Assembly: GCA_031549865.1 (NCBI GenBank)
Contig: JAVBPE010000020.1
Location: 1-54,145 of the forward strand
DNA: 54,145 nt
Reading direction: 5' to 3'
Source: JAVBPE01 sp031549865
GTDB lineage: Bacteria > Bacillota_I > Bacilli_A > Acholeplasmatales > Anaeroplasmataceae
A model generated the notes under the pieces. That model searched no databases. It was not told where the DNA came from and worked only from the letters and a program-made list of their open reading frames with translations. Each line of letters opens with the position of its first letter. Position 1 is the stretch's first letter. The translations under genes were made by a program, and so were the position numbers. Shown here piece after piece: positions 35,708-43,326 of this stretch.

Positions 35708-36478
35708 ATGATTATAGATACACATTCCCATCTATTTGCAGATGAATTTAATAACGATTTAGACTTGTGTATTAATAATTGTCTAAAAAATGATATAAGA
35801 AAAGTTGTTTTAGTAGGTTTTTCAGAATCTACAAATAATAAAGCTTTAAGTTTGACAATGAAGTATCCAAATTTCTTTTATAACACAGCGGGTCTTCACC
35901 CATCAGAAGTAAAAAAAGATTATTTAATGGATATAAAAAAATTAGAAGAATTTATTTTAAAACACAGAGTGTATGCAATAGGGGAATGTGGCATAGACTA
36001 TCATTATGGAAAAGAGTTAGAGATTGAACAAAAAGAAGCTTTTAAACTGCAAATATTACTTTCAATAAAGTATGATTTGCCTGTTATAATTCATATGCGG
36101 GATGCAACATTTGATACTTATGAAATACTGAAGGAATATAAGGGAAAAATTAAAGGTATAATGCACTGCTATAGTGGTTCATATGAAATGGCACTTAAAT
36201 TTATTGAACTTGGTCTATATATTTCTATTGGTGGACCAGTAACATTTAAAAATGCTGTGGAACCAAAACGAGTTGCTAAAAATATAGATATTAATTATTT
36301 ATTAGTTGAAACAGATTGTCCATATTTAGCCCCAACGCCATACCGCGGAAAAAGAAATGAGTCTGCATATATAATAAATATTATAGAAGAGATTTCTAAA
36401 TTAAGAGATTGTCCTTATGAAGAACTATGTAATACCCTATTTAGAAATGCTATGAATTTATTTAAAATAAAGGAGTAA
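35708..36478 (+). CDS. TatD-family metal-dependent hydrolase
   Basis: A TIM-barrel DNase/hydrolase of 256 residues with metal ligands in DTHSHLF (near 4-10), GECGIDYHY (Glu near 93), IHMRDA (His near 128), MHCYSG (His near 153) and VETDCPYLAP (Asp near 204). Relatives are 3'-5' DNases or act on quality control of D-aminoacyl substrates. The ATG at 35708 lies seven bases after AGAGG; the ATG at 35702 is too close to that site. The protease gene starts four bases after the stop, so the two are probably co-transcribed. Confidence 0.93.
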   Translation: MIIDTHSHLFADEFNNDLDLCINNCLKNDIRKVVLVGFSESTNNKALSLTMKYPNFFYNTAGLHPSEVKKDYLMDIKKLEEFILKHRVYAIGECGIDYHYGKELEIEQKEAFKLQILLSIKYDLPVIIHMRDATFDTYEILKEYKGKIKGIMHCYSGSYEMALKFIELGLYISIGGPVTFKNAVEPKRVAKNIDINYLLVETDCPYLAPTPYRGKRNESAYIINIIEEISKLRDCPYEELCNTLFRNAMNLFKIKE

Positions 36479-36482
36479 TGAA

Positions 36483-37559
36483 ATGAAAAAAATTGTTAGT
36501 TGTATTTATATAGTTACCTTAATATTCATGCTTAGTGGATGTTCATTTTTACAAAGTCAAATGTCTGTTGATTTAATTGAAGAAAATGCAAGTGTAATAA
36601 AAATTGAAACTGCAATAACTGATGTTGTAGATCAAGTATATTATTCATGCGTTGGAATACAAGTGAAAGAAACAAGTGGAACTTCAACAGGTAGTGGTCT
36701 TGTTTATAAACAAAAAGATGGATACTATTATGTAATAACTAATGAACATGTTATAAAAAATGCGTTAACTGTGAAAATTTATACAGGTGAATATAAATAT
36801 TATGAAGCAACAATTATTGGGAAAGATTCGAAAAATGATTTAGCTATTTTAAGATTTAGTGATGATATTAAAAATTCTAAAATAAAAGTTTATGATATAG
36901 ATGCAGATACTTTTGATGCTGTCGTTAGCGGTCAAACAATTATTGCAATAGGCTGTCCTTTAGGTCTTGATTATTATAATACTGTTACAAGTGGAATAGT
37001 ATCTAGAACTGATGGTAATAGAATTCAGCATGATGCATCTTTAAATCCTGGTAATAGTGGAGGAGCATTATTTAATTTAAGTGGAAGATTAATTGGCATT
37101 AATGTTTCAAAGATAGCCGATGTTTATACAGATGAAGCTAAAACAGTTAAAACAACAATTGAAGGAATTGGCTTTGCAATTAATATGACAGTAGTTAATA
37201 AATGCATTTTGGATATCGAAAAATTAGAAACTGATATCACAAGACCACTTCTGGGAATAAACGTAGATGTAATCAATAGATATATATCTGATGAAGCCGA
37301 TGTATTATTACTTCCAGCAATAATGGACCAAGGTGTTATTATAAGAAAAGTAAGTTCAGATACGTCAAGTAATTCTTTTAAAGCAGGGTTAATGGTCGGT
37401 GACATTATAAAATCAATAAATAATACACCTATTTATAAATCAACTGATGTCACAAATATATTAAGTTTAGCTTTAATAGGTGATGAAGTAAATATGGAAA
37501 TATATCGTATAATTGATGGTAAATTTACTTTGGAACAAATTACTATAACACTTAGTTGA
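36483..37559 (+). CDS. HtrA/DegP-like serine protease lipoprotein with PDZ domain
   Basis: A 358-residue trypsin-like protease with a lipoprotein signal (MLSGC, cysteine near residue 20), so it should sit on the outer face of the membrane. Catalytic triad candidates: His in NEHVI (near 88), Asp in NDLAILRF (near 119), Ser in NPGNSGGALF (near 190). A PDZ domain fills about 265-355 (GVIIRKVSSDTSSNSFKAGLMVGDII). Such proteases degrade or refold damaged envelope proteins. Most HtrA proteins of Firmicutes have an N-terminal membrane helix, so the lipid anchor is a variation. The gene ends in TGA, showing that TGA is a stop codon here. Confidence 0.9.
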   Translation: MKKIVSCIYIVTLIFMLSGCSFLQSQMSVDLIEENASVIKIETAITDVVDQVYYSCVGIQVKETSGTSTGSGLVYKQKDGYYYVITNEHVIKNALTVKIYTGEYKYYEATIIGKDSKNDLAILRFSDDIKNSKIKVYDIDADTFDAVVSGQTIIAIGCPLGLDYYNTVTSGIVSRTDGNRIQHDASLNPGNSGGALFNLSGRLIGINVSKIADVYTDEAKTVKTTIEGIGFAINMTVVNKCILDIEKLETDITRPLLGINVDVINRYISDEADVLLLPAIMDQGVIIRKVSSDTSSNSFKAGLMVGDIIKSINNTPIYKSTDVTNILSLALIGDEVNMEIYRIIDGKFTLEQITITLS

Positions 37560-37571
37560 TATAAACACCCA

Positions 37572-37586
37572 GTCACTAAAGTGACA
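37572..37586. promoter_or_regulatory. inverted repeat in front of the YjcZ-like gene
   Basis: GTCACT-AAA-GTGAC, seven bases upstream of a TATAAT at 37593-37598 that may be the -10 of the small gene. No clear T-run follows, so it is more likely an operator or part of a non-sigma-A promoter region than a terminator. Confidence 0.4.
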
Positions 37587-37616
37587 GTTGCATATAATAC
37601 ATTGAGGTGATATTAT

Positions 37617-37727
37617 ATGACAAATTGTGGATGTAATAAATCATGCAACAACTCACAAGGTGGATTTGCATTTATCTTAGTATTATTCATTTTAATTGTT
37701 TTAGTTGGAACAGCTTGGGCATATTAA
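37617..37727 (+). CDS. YjcZ-like single-membrane-helix microprotein
   Basis: A 36-residue product: a Cys/Asn-rich head (MTNCGCNKSC) followed by a Gly-Gly and a hydrophobic helix (GGFAFILVLFILIVLVG). This layout, with G-G-F-A-[F/L]-I-[L/V]-V-L-F-I-L-[L/I]-[I/V], is that of the YjcZ family of tiny sporulation-associated membrane proteins in Bacilli. The ribosome-binding site is GAGGTGA, seven bases ahead of the ATG, and a TATAAT lies at 37593. The last four bases overlap the end of the convergent PBP gene. Role not known; family members in Bacillus are linked to spores. Confidence 0.75.
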   Translation: MTNCGCNKSCNNSQGGFAFILVLFILIVLVGTAWAY

Positions 37728-39553
37728 ATTAAGTAGGGGACATATTTTTTATATGCATCATCTAAAGAATTTACAGAAGCATAAGTATACATTACCCTTT
37801 TGGGTTTTATGAACCATTCGGTTTCAATATAAGATGAATTAAATGCCGTTAAAAAAATCTTTTTTGCTAAAGCTTTCTCATTAACATCAATTAAAGGGTC
37901 ATTGTTTGAATATCCAACCCAAACACTAATTACTTTTTTTGGAGTTAAACCAATCATATAAGCATCAAAATCAGATAGGCCACTTTTTCCAGCGATTTTC
38001 CCCTTGAGTTTATTTGCGATGGAAGAACCAGTTACACTTATTTTTGTATTTAAATTTGTATCAAACATATATGTCATTAATTCATTTATGACATAACAAG
38101 TATCAGAATCGAGCTTAGCTATAGGATTTATTTTATGTATATATTTATATTCACCATTTAAAGCAACAGCTTTAATGGTTTTTATTTTTTCATAATTTCC
38201 TAAATGAGCAAACGTTTGATATATTTCATTAAGCTTTAATAAAGACATCCCAACACTACCCAAACCTAACGATGGAATAGCATTTGCTTCAATATTAAAA
38301 CCATTTAAAAAGTTTTTCAATTTATTCATCCCGATATAAACATGAGTTTTTATTGCATATATATTATCTGATGTTGCAAGCGCATGACCCATTGTAATGG
38401 GAATATCTAAATATTGATCGTTGTAATTTGAAAACGAATAAATTTCATTATCAATGTTTAAAGTTGTTTTAGAACTTAAAAATTTATTTAAAGGAGTCAT
38501 TCCTGCTTCAAGCGCTTCATAATATAAAAAAGGCTTTATTGTCGATGCAATATCTCTTTTTCCATATATTCCAAGGTTATAGGAATTTTCATAATAGTTT
38601 TTCCCACCAATCGCACACGTCAAATAATAATTTTCGTCGGTTGCAATCACACTATAATCAGTATTTATATTCCTATATTCTTTTTCAATTTCTAAATTCA
38701 TTTTAGTATCAAAATTAGTGTATATTTTATAAATACCTTCAAATTTTCTATTAACATTAATACTTTTAAATTCACTTAAAACAACATCCTTATAAAATAA
38801 AACACTTGAAGAATATTCTTCAAATAAACTAATCGGAACTACTTTATTATAATTATCTTCAAAATCGTTTGTAGAAATTATTCCATCATTATATAAGACA
38901 TTTAATAATTGGTCTTTTTTCTCCATACAATTATTATAATTTAAAATAGGGTTATATTTAGATGGTGCTTTTAAAATAGCTATTAAAGTTACAAATTCAT
39001 TTAAATTTATAGTGCTAATATCTTTATTAAAATAACCATAAGCAGCCGATTTAATACCAGTATAATGATTTCCAAAACTTAAGGTATTTAAATACAATTC
39101 TAAAATTTCGTTTTTAGATTTTTCATTTTCTAGTTTAATACTTAAATATAATTCTTTTATCTTTCTAAAAAATGTTTTTTCATTAGTTAAATAAGCATTT
39201 TTTATGTATTGTTGGGTTATGGTTGAAGCTCCAAAGGATGTGTCATTTTTTAAATTATGAAATAAAGATTTTGTGATTCGATAAATATCAAATCCACTAT
39301 GTTTATAAAAATTTTTATCTTCTAAATGAAGTAAAATGTTAATGTAATCAGAAGAAATATCAGATATTTTAGTACTTAAATATGTAAAGTCATTTATGCT
39401 AGAAAAAATGATTTCATTATTATTATCATAAATCTCAATTTTACTATAATCAGAAAAATCATCATAAATCTCTGTAGGGTCAATCAAAAAAATGCCAACT
39501 AAGATTAAAATAAATGTTATTACTATAAATTTGATTTTCTTTTTTTTTCGCAT
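37724..39553 (-). CDS. class A penicillin-binding protein (transglycosylase/transpeptidase)
   Basis: A 609-residue bifunctional peptidoglycan synthase. A cytoplasmic KKKKIK stretch and one membrane helix (about 8-24) anchor it. The GT51 glycosyltransferase domain (about 55-230) shows EDKNFYKHSGFD with the catalytic Glu, then GASTITQQYIKN. The transpeptidase domain (about 290-590) shows the active-site STIK (Ser near 336), SDN (near 396) and the KSG triad (near 522). It indicates a murein wall. It is shorter than typical PBP1a. The start ATG at 39553 follows GGTG; another in-frame ATG lies at 39565. Convergent with the YjcZ-like gene and divergent from the CDF gene. Confidence 0.92.
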   Translation of the reverse strand: MRKKKKIKFIVITFILILVGIFLIDPTEIYDDFSDYSKIEIYDNNNEIIFSSINDFTYLSTKISDISSDYINILLHLEDKNFYKHSGFDIYRITKSLFHNLKNDTSFGASTITQQYIKNAYLTNEKTFFRKIKELYLSIKLENEKSKNEILELYLNTLSFGNHYTGIKSAAYGYFNKDISTINLNEFVTLIAILKAPSKYNPILNYNNCMEKKDQLLNVLYNDGIISTNDFEDNYNKVVPISLFEEYSSSVLFYKDVVLSEFKSINVNRKFEGIYKIYTNFDTKMNLEIEKEYRNINTDYSVIATDENYYLTCAIGGKNYYENSYNLGIYGKRDIASTIKPFLYYEALEAGMTPLNKFLSSKTTLNIDNEIYSFSNYNDQYLDIPITMGHALATSDNIYAIKTHVYIGMNKLKNFLNGFNIEANAIPSLGLGSVGMSLLKLNEIYQTFAHLGNYEKIKTIKAVALNGEYKYIHKINPIAKLDSDTCYVINELMTYMFDTNLNTKISVTGSSIANKLKGKIAGKSGLSDFDAYMIGLTPKKVISVWVGYSNNDPLIDVNEKALAKKIFLTAFNSSYIETEWFIKPKRVMYTYASVNSLDDAYKKYVPYLI

Positions 39554-39643
39554 AAAAATCACCATTTTTAGTATCCCAAGTATTAAACAAATTATTTATT
39601 TATGTTATAATCAAATAACGACTTTACAAAATAGAGGATATAT

Positions 39644-40822
39644 ATGTTAAATTTTTTTCGAAAATTATTTATAAAAGATTATAATAATCTAACAAACTTT
39701 AAAGTAAGACAAGCACATGGCAAGCTAGCTTCATTCATTGGTGTTTTTTCTAATTTATTTTTATTTGTTATCAAATTAATTATCGGTATTATTTCTAGTA
39801 GTATAGCCATTATTGCAGATAGTATTAATAATTTAAGTGATATGGTTAGTTCAGTTATAACTTTAATTGGTTTCAAACTTTCAATGATGCCAGCCGATAA
39901 AGAACATCCTTATGGACATCAAAGAATTGAATATATTGCAGGATTTGTAGTTAGCATCATTATATTATTTGTAGGTGGACAATTAGGATATTCATCAGTT
40001 CTAAAAATTATGGATAAAGAAAATAATAGCACTAAAATAACATTGATTACGATAATTATATTAATAATTTCTATAATGGTGAAAATATGGCAAGCATTTT
40101 TTAATAAACGAATTGGAAAACTAATTAACTCTGTAGCCCTAATCGCGACAGCTCAAGATTCACTAAATGATGTAATCGCCACAACATTTATATTAATAGG
40201 TGCAAGTATTACATATTTTACTGGTTATAATTTAGATGGTTATTTAGGAATTGCTGTTTCATTATTTATAATTTACTCCGCTATAAGGTTACTAAAAGAT
40301 ACAATGAATCCTTTAATAGGTATATCAATTGATAGTGATTTTGTTCAAAGTATAATAAAAGAAATAAAAAACTATAGTTGTGTTTTAGGACTTCATGATA
40401 TTCAGTGTCACTCATATGGTCCAACCAAGTGTTTTATGACTATTCATGTTGAAGTATCAAGTTGTCAAAACTTGCTTGATGTTCATGACGAAATTGATAA
40501 CATTGAAAGAAAAATATATAAAAAATTTGGAGTTGAACTTACAATTCATATTGATCCTGTTGAAGATAAAAATGAAGAAGTGATGGAATTAAGAAATTTT
40601 ATTATTTTAAAAATGAATGAAATTAATAAAGAATTATCATTACATGATTTTAGGGTAGTTAAGGGAAAAACCCATACTAATTTAATTTTTGATTTAGTAG
40701 TTTCTAGAAAAATAAAAGATTCTTATGAAGATATCACGAAAAAATTTGAACAAGCTATCTTAGAGCTTGACGGAGTATATCATCTTGTTATTCATTATGA
40801 CAATGATTATTTAGAGGTTTAA
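39644..40822 (+). CDS. cation diffusion facilitator (CDF) family transporter
   Basis: A 392-residue membrane transporter that exports divalent metal ions (zinc, manganese or iron) in exchange for protons. Helix 2 carries metal ligands in ADSINNLSDM, where Zn-specific members have HxxxD, so the first site here is Asp/Asn-type, as in Mn/Fe members. KEHPYGHQR marks the loop between helices 2 and 3. A second ligand set lies in helix 5 (ATAQDSLNDV), and the C-terminal cytoplasmic domain (about 220-390) has repeated His/Asp positions. The extended -10 TGTTATAAT (39606-39611) and GAGGATAT ribosome-binding site support the start. Confidence 0.9.
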   Translation: MLNFFRKLFIKDYNNLTNFKVRQAHGKLASFIGVFSNLFLFVIKLIIGIISSSIAIIADSINNLSDMVSSVITLIGFKLSMMPADKEHPYGHQRIEYIAGFVVSIIILFVGGQLGYSSVLKIMDKENNSTKITLITIIILIISIMVKIWQAFFNKRIGKLINSVALIATAQDSLNDVIATTFILIGASITYFTGYNLDGYLGIAVSLFIIYSAIRLLKDTMNPLIGISIDSDFVQSIIKEIKNYSCVLGLHDIQCHSYGPTKCFMTIHVEVSSCQNLLDVHDEIDNIERKIYKKFGVELTIHIDPVEDKNEEVMELRNFIILKMNEINKELSLHDFRVVKGKTHTNLIFDLVVSRKIKDSYEDITKKFEQAILELDGVYHLVIHYDNDYLEV

Positions 40823-40823
40823 T

Positions 40824-41591
40824 ATGCAAAACAAATATTTTAAAAAAGTAAGTCAAGGTCAGTGCTTTAATCAAAAAGAAATAAAAGGACTCTCAAGCTA
40901 TTTAGGATTAAGAGTATCTTATTTACATATATTTTTTTTGATTATTCTATCGGTTATATTAGTAAGTACAAATTTAATACTATTAGGAGCATTTACATTT
41001 TTCAAAAAAAATATTTATTTAGCCATTTTATTTAACTTATTATTAATAGGCGGGGTATTATTCTTTTTATTTAAATATTTTCTTAAAAGAAAAAAAAATT
41101 ATTTAAATGTTATTGATGATTACTATCAAAAAAAATTATCATCTTATGCAGAAATGAAAAAATATTATACAACATTTTCACCTATTCCAGAAAATTATTT
41201 AAAGAAAAGCAGTGTATTATTTTTAACAGATGGCTATTATTTTGTAATTTTAGAAGATTTTTTAATTCAAACAGAATACTTTTTTGGACCTAGATATAAA
41301 AATAAATATAATAAATATCCACTTCTTAAAATTTTAGATAAAGAAAGCATTTTAAAACGACATGTTGATTTTAAATTATCAGATATTGCTTATTATACTA
41401 TTGTTGGAAAAATAAAAGAGGAAATTGCCCATACTAATTATGATGAATATTTGCATTTATTTTCAGAAGATGATTATAATAATTATGTTGAAGTTCATTT
41501 GAAAAATTTTCATGTATTAACATTTGGAACAAATATATATGAAGTTTTAAAAGAACTATTACCACTTAAGGAGAAAATAAATGAAAAATGA
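40824..41591 (+). CDS. membrane protein of unknown function
   Basis: A 255-residue protein, not recognised. Two strong hydrophobic helices (about 35-58 and 65-90, SYLHIFFLIILSVILVSTNLI and LAILFNLLLIGGVLFFLF) are followed by a basic KRKKN stretch and a soluble domain of about 160 residues with many Tyr and Lys, probably cytoplasmic. It starts one base after the CDF gene stop and overlaps the next gene by 11 bases, so it is translated as part of that operon. Confidence 0.75.
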   Translation: MQNKYFKKVSQGQCFNQKEIKGLSSYLGLRVSYLHIFFLIILSVILVSTNLILLGAFTFFKKNIYLAILFNLLLIGGVLFFLFKYFLKRKKNYLNVIDDYYQKKLSSYAEMKKYYTTFSPIPENYLKKSSVLFLTDGYYFVILEDFLIQTEYFFGPRYKNKYNKYPLLKILDKESILKRHVDFKLSDIAYYTIVGKIKEEIAHTNYDEYLHLFSEDDYNNYVEVHLKNFHVLTFGTNIYEVLKELLPLKEKINEK

Positions 41592-42057
41592 ATTATTAGT
41601 AGAAATGTTGACTAATTTAAAATATAAAATTTCTTTTGCTGAATCTTGTACTGGGGGATTACTTGCTTCTAAAATTGTTGATGTTCATAATGCATCAACA
41701 GTTTTCGACTTAGGTCTTGTAACATATGCTAATGAAATGAAAGCAAAATTTTTAAATGTTAATTTAAGTACAATTAACAAATTTAATGTTGTAAGTGAAG
41801 AAGTAGCATATGAAATGATAGTTGGTTTAAAAAATATTTCGAATGCTGATTGTGGAATTTCTATTACTGGACTAGCTGGTCCACAAGATTATTTAAATAT
41901 AAAAGCAGGGACTGTATGTTTTGGTTTTTTTATAAAAGAAGAAATAATAGTTAAAACAGCATATTTTTTAAATAAAGAAAGAAATGAAGTAAGAGAATTA
42001 GCAACAGAATTTGCGATTAATGAAATGTTAAATTTATTAACATTAAAAAATAAATAA
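41581..42057 (+). CDS. CinA C-terminal-domain amidohydrolase (NMN deamidase-like, PncC type)
   Basis: A 158-residue protein equal to the C-terminal domain of CinA alone, as in E. coli PncC. Key blocks are SFAESCTGGLLASKIVD, with the catalytic Ser/Thr region near 21-26, VSEEVAYEMI, and ISITGLAGPQ. The enzyme hydrolyses nicotinamide mononucleotide to nicotinate mononucleotide in pyridine nucleotide recycling. The N-terminal MoCF-like domain of full CinA is missing. The start overlaps the preceding gene by 11 bases, with AAGGAG inside it. Confidence 0.9.
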   Translation: MKNELLVEMLTNLKYKISFAESCTGGLLASKIVDVHNASTVFDLGLVTYANEMKAKFLNVNLSTINKFNVVSEEVAYEMIVGLKNISNADCGISITGLAGPQDYLNIKAGTVCFGFFIKEEIIVKTAYFLNKERNEVRELATEFAINEMLNLLTLKNK

Positions 42058-42070
42058 AAATTAAATACTA

Positions 42071-42099
42071 TTGCAATAAAATTTTATAAATGGTATAAT
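42071..42099 (+). promoter_or_regulatory. promoter of rpsF-ssb-rpsR
   Basis: TTGCAA at 42071-42076, 17-base spacer, extended -10 TGGTATAAT with TATAAT at 42094-42099. Confidence 0.8.
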
Positions 42100-42120
42100 A
42101 TTCAAGCATTTGAAAGAATG

Positions 42121-42163
42121 CCCCTTGCCATGCATAGTTGTATGGCCATAGACCACAAGGAGG
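42121..42163 (+). promoter_or_regulatory. probable S6:S18 autoregulatory leader of rpsF
   Basis: Between the promoter and rpsF, an outer stem CCTTG (42123-42127) with CAAGG (42156-42160) and an inner stem GCCAT/ATGGC around an asymmetric loop CATAGACCA. The outer stem takes in part of the AAGGAGG ribosome-binding site, as expected for repression of translation. A two-stem leader bound by S6 and S18 is known in front of rpsF in many bacteria. I judge by place and shape, not by a computed model. Confidence 0.5.
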
Positions 42164-42170
42164 TATAAAC

Positions 42171-42458
42171 ATGAAAAAATATGAAATTATGTACATCGTT
42201 CGTGCAAATTTAGACCAAGAATCAACAAAGAAAGTAATTGCTGACGTTAACGCAATTTTTACTAACAATGGTTCAGAAGTTCTAGAAATGAAAGAATGGG
42301 GACTAAGAGAATTAGCGTACGAAATTGAACGTGCTCGTAAAGGTTATTACGTATGGGCTTTAGTTAACGCTACTCCAGTTGCAATTTCTGAATTCAACCG
42401 TATTTTAGGATACAGTGAAGACGTTATTCGTTTTATGGCTGTTGTAGACGGCGAATAA
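42171..42458 (+). CDS. rpsF: 30S ribosomal protein bS6
   Basis: S6 of 95 residues: MKKYEIMYIVRANLDQES at the start, then WGLRELAYEIERARKGYYV and the C-terminal YSEDVIRFMAVV. Binds 16S rRNA as a dimer with S18. The ATG at 42171 follows AAGGAGG by seven bases; upstream in-frame ATG at 42138 lies in the leader. First gene of the rpsF-ssb-rpsR operon. Confidence 0.97.
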   Translation: MKKYEIMYIVRANLDQESTKKVIADVNAIFTNNGSEVLEMKEWGLRELAYEIERARKGYYVWALVNATPVAISEFNRILGYSEDVIRFMAVVDGE

Positions 42459-42476
42459 TATAAGGAGGATTTTTGT

Positions 42477-42983
42477 ATGAATAAAGTTTTATTAACAGGA
42501 AGAATTACAAAGGATCCCGAAGTAAAATACACAAGCAATGGAATTGCTAATGTTAATTTCACTGTTGCTGTAGACCGTGGATATAAAGACCAATCAGGAC
42601 AAAGACAAGCTGATTTCATAAATTGTGTCGCATGGAGACAACAAGCTGATTTTATCAGTCGTTATGTAAAAAAAGGTAATATGCTTGCCGTTGAAGGAAA
42701 CATTCAAACTAGGAATTATCAAGGCCAAGATGGACAAACAAAATATATCACTGAAGTAGTGGTTGATAGTGTTGAAAATCTAAGTCCACGTGATCCAAAT
42801 CAAGCGACAATGCAACCTCAAAGTCAAAATTATCAACAACCATATAATAATTATAACAATCCTGGTTATGGAAATTCACAACCACAAAATCAAACATATC
42901 AACAACCACAACAACCAAGATTTGAAACTAATAACCAAAATGCTTTCAATATCAATGTTGAGGATGATGATTTACCATTCTAA
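42477..42983 (+). CDS. ssb: single-stranded DNA-binding protein
   Basis: SSB of 168 residues. The OB fold fills residues 1-105 (NKVLLTGRITKDPEVKYT, FINCVAWRQQADFI, GNMLAVEGNIQTR). A Gln/Asn/Pro-rich flexible linker follows, with QQP and NYN repeats, then the acidic tip DDDLPF that recruits repair and replication proteins. It lies between rpsF and rpsR as in most Firmicutes. AAGGAGG precedes the ATG. Confidence 0.97.
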   Translation: MNKVLLTGRITKDPEVKYTSNGIANVNFTVAVDRGYKDQSGQRQADFINCVAWRQQADFISRYVKKGNMLAVEGNIQTRNYQGQDGQTKYITEVVVDSVENLSPRDPNQATMQPQSQNYQQPYNNYNNPGYGNSQPQNQTYQQPQQPRFETNNQNAFNINVEDDDLPF

Positions 42984-42999
42984 ATAGGAGGAATCTAAA

Positions 43000-43242
43000 A
43001 TGCAAAATAATCGTAAAAATGATGGCGCACCTCGTCGTCGTAGAAAAGTATGCTATTTTACACAAAACAAGATTGAACACATAGATTTTAAAGATGTTGA
43101 TTTATTAAAAAAATTCGTTACTGATAGAGGCAAAATTTTACCTCGTCGTGTAACAGGTACATCTGCAAAATACCAAAGAAAACTAGCTATTGCTGTTAAA
43201 CGTGCTCGTCATATGGCATTATTACCATTCGTTAAAGAATAG
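43000..43242 (+). CDS. rpsR: 30S ribosomal protein bS18
   Basis: S18 of 80 residues: RRRKVCYFTQNKIEHIDFKDV, then FVTDRGKILPRRVTGTSAKYQRKL and the RARHMALLPFVKE end. It pairs with S6 on the 30S platform. Only one cysteine remains near the N-terminus, so the zinc-binding form is absent. AGGAGG precedes the ATG; a terminator follows. Confidence 0.98.
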   Translation: MQNNRKNDGAPRRRRKVCYFTQNKIEHIDFKDVDLLKKFVTDRGKILPRRVTGTSAKYQRKLAIAVKRARHMALLPFVKE

Positions 43243-43253
43243 AAATTATTTAT

Positions 43254-43275
43254 AGAGTCCCGAGGACTCTTTTTT
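43254..43275 (+). terminator. terminator after rpsR
   Basis: AGAGTCC and GGACTCT stem closing CGA, followed by a T-run. Confidence 0.88.
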
Positions 43276-43276
43276 C

Positions 43277-43305
43277 TTGTATAGTTTTAGAAAAATTGGT
43301 ATAAT
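43277..43305 (+). promoter_or_regulatory. promoter of the gdpP-rplI fusion gene and dnaB
   Basis: TTGTAT at 43277-43282, 17-base spacer, extended -10 TGGTATAAT with TATAAT at 43300-43305. Confidence 0.7.
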
Positions 43306-43326
43306 AAAAAAAAGTGAGGTGTTAAA

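Noticed and set aside
36483..37559. Mycoplasma-type code with UGA as tryptophan
   Set aside because: This gene ends at TGA right after a complete PDZ domain, tryptophan is written TGG throughout, and all recognised core proteins are full-length without reading through TGA.
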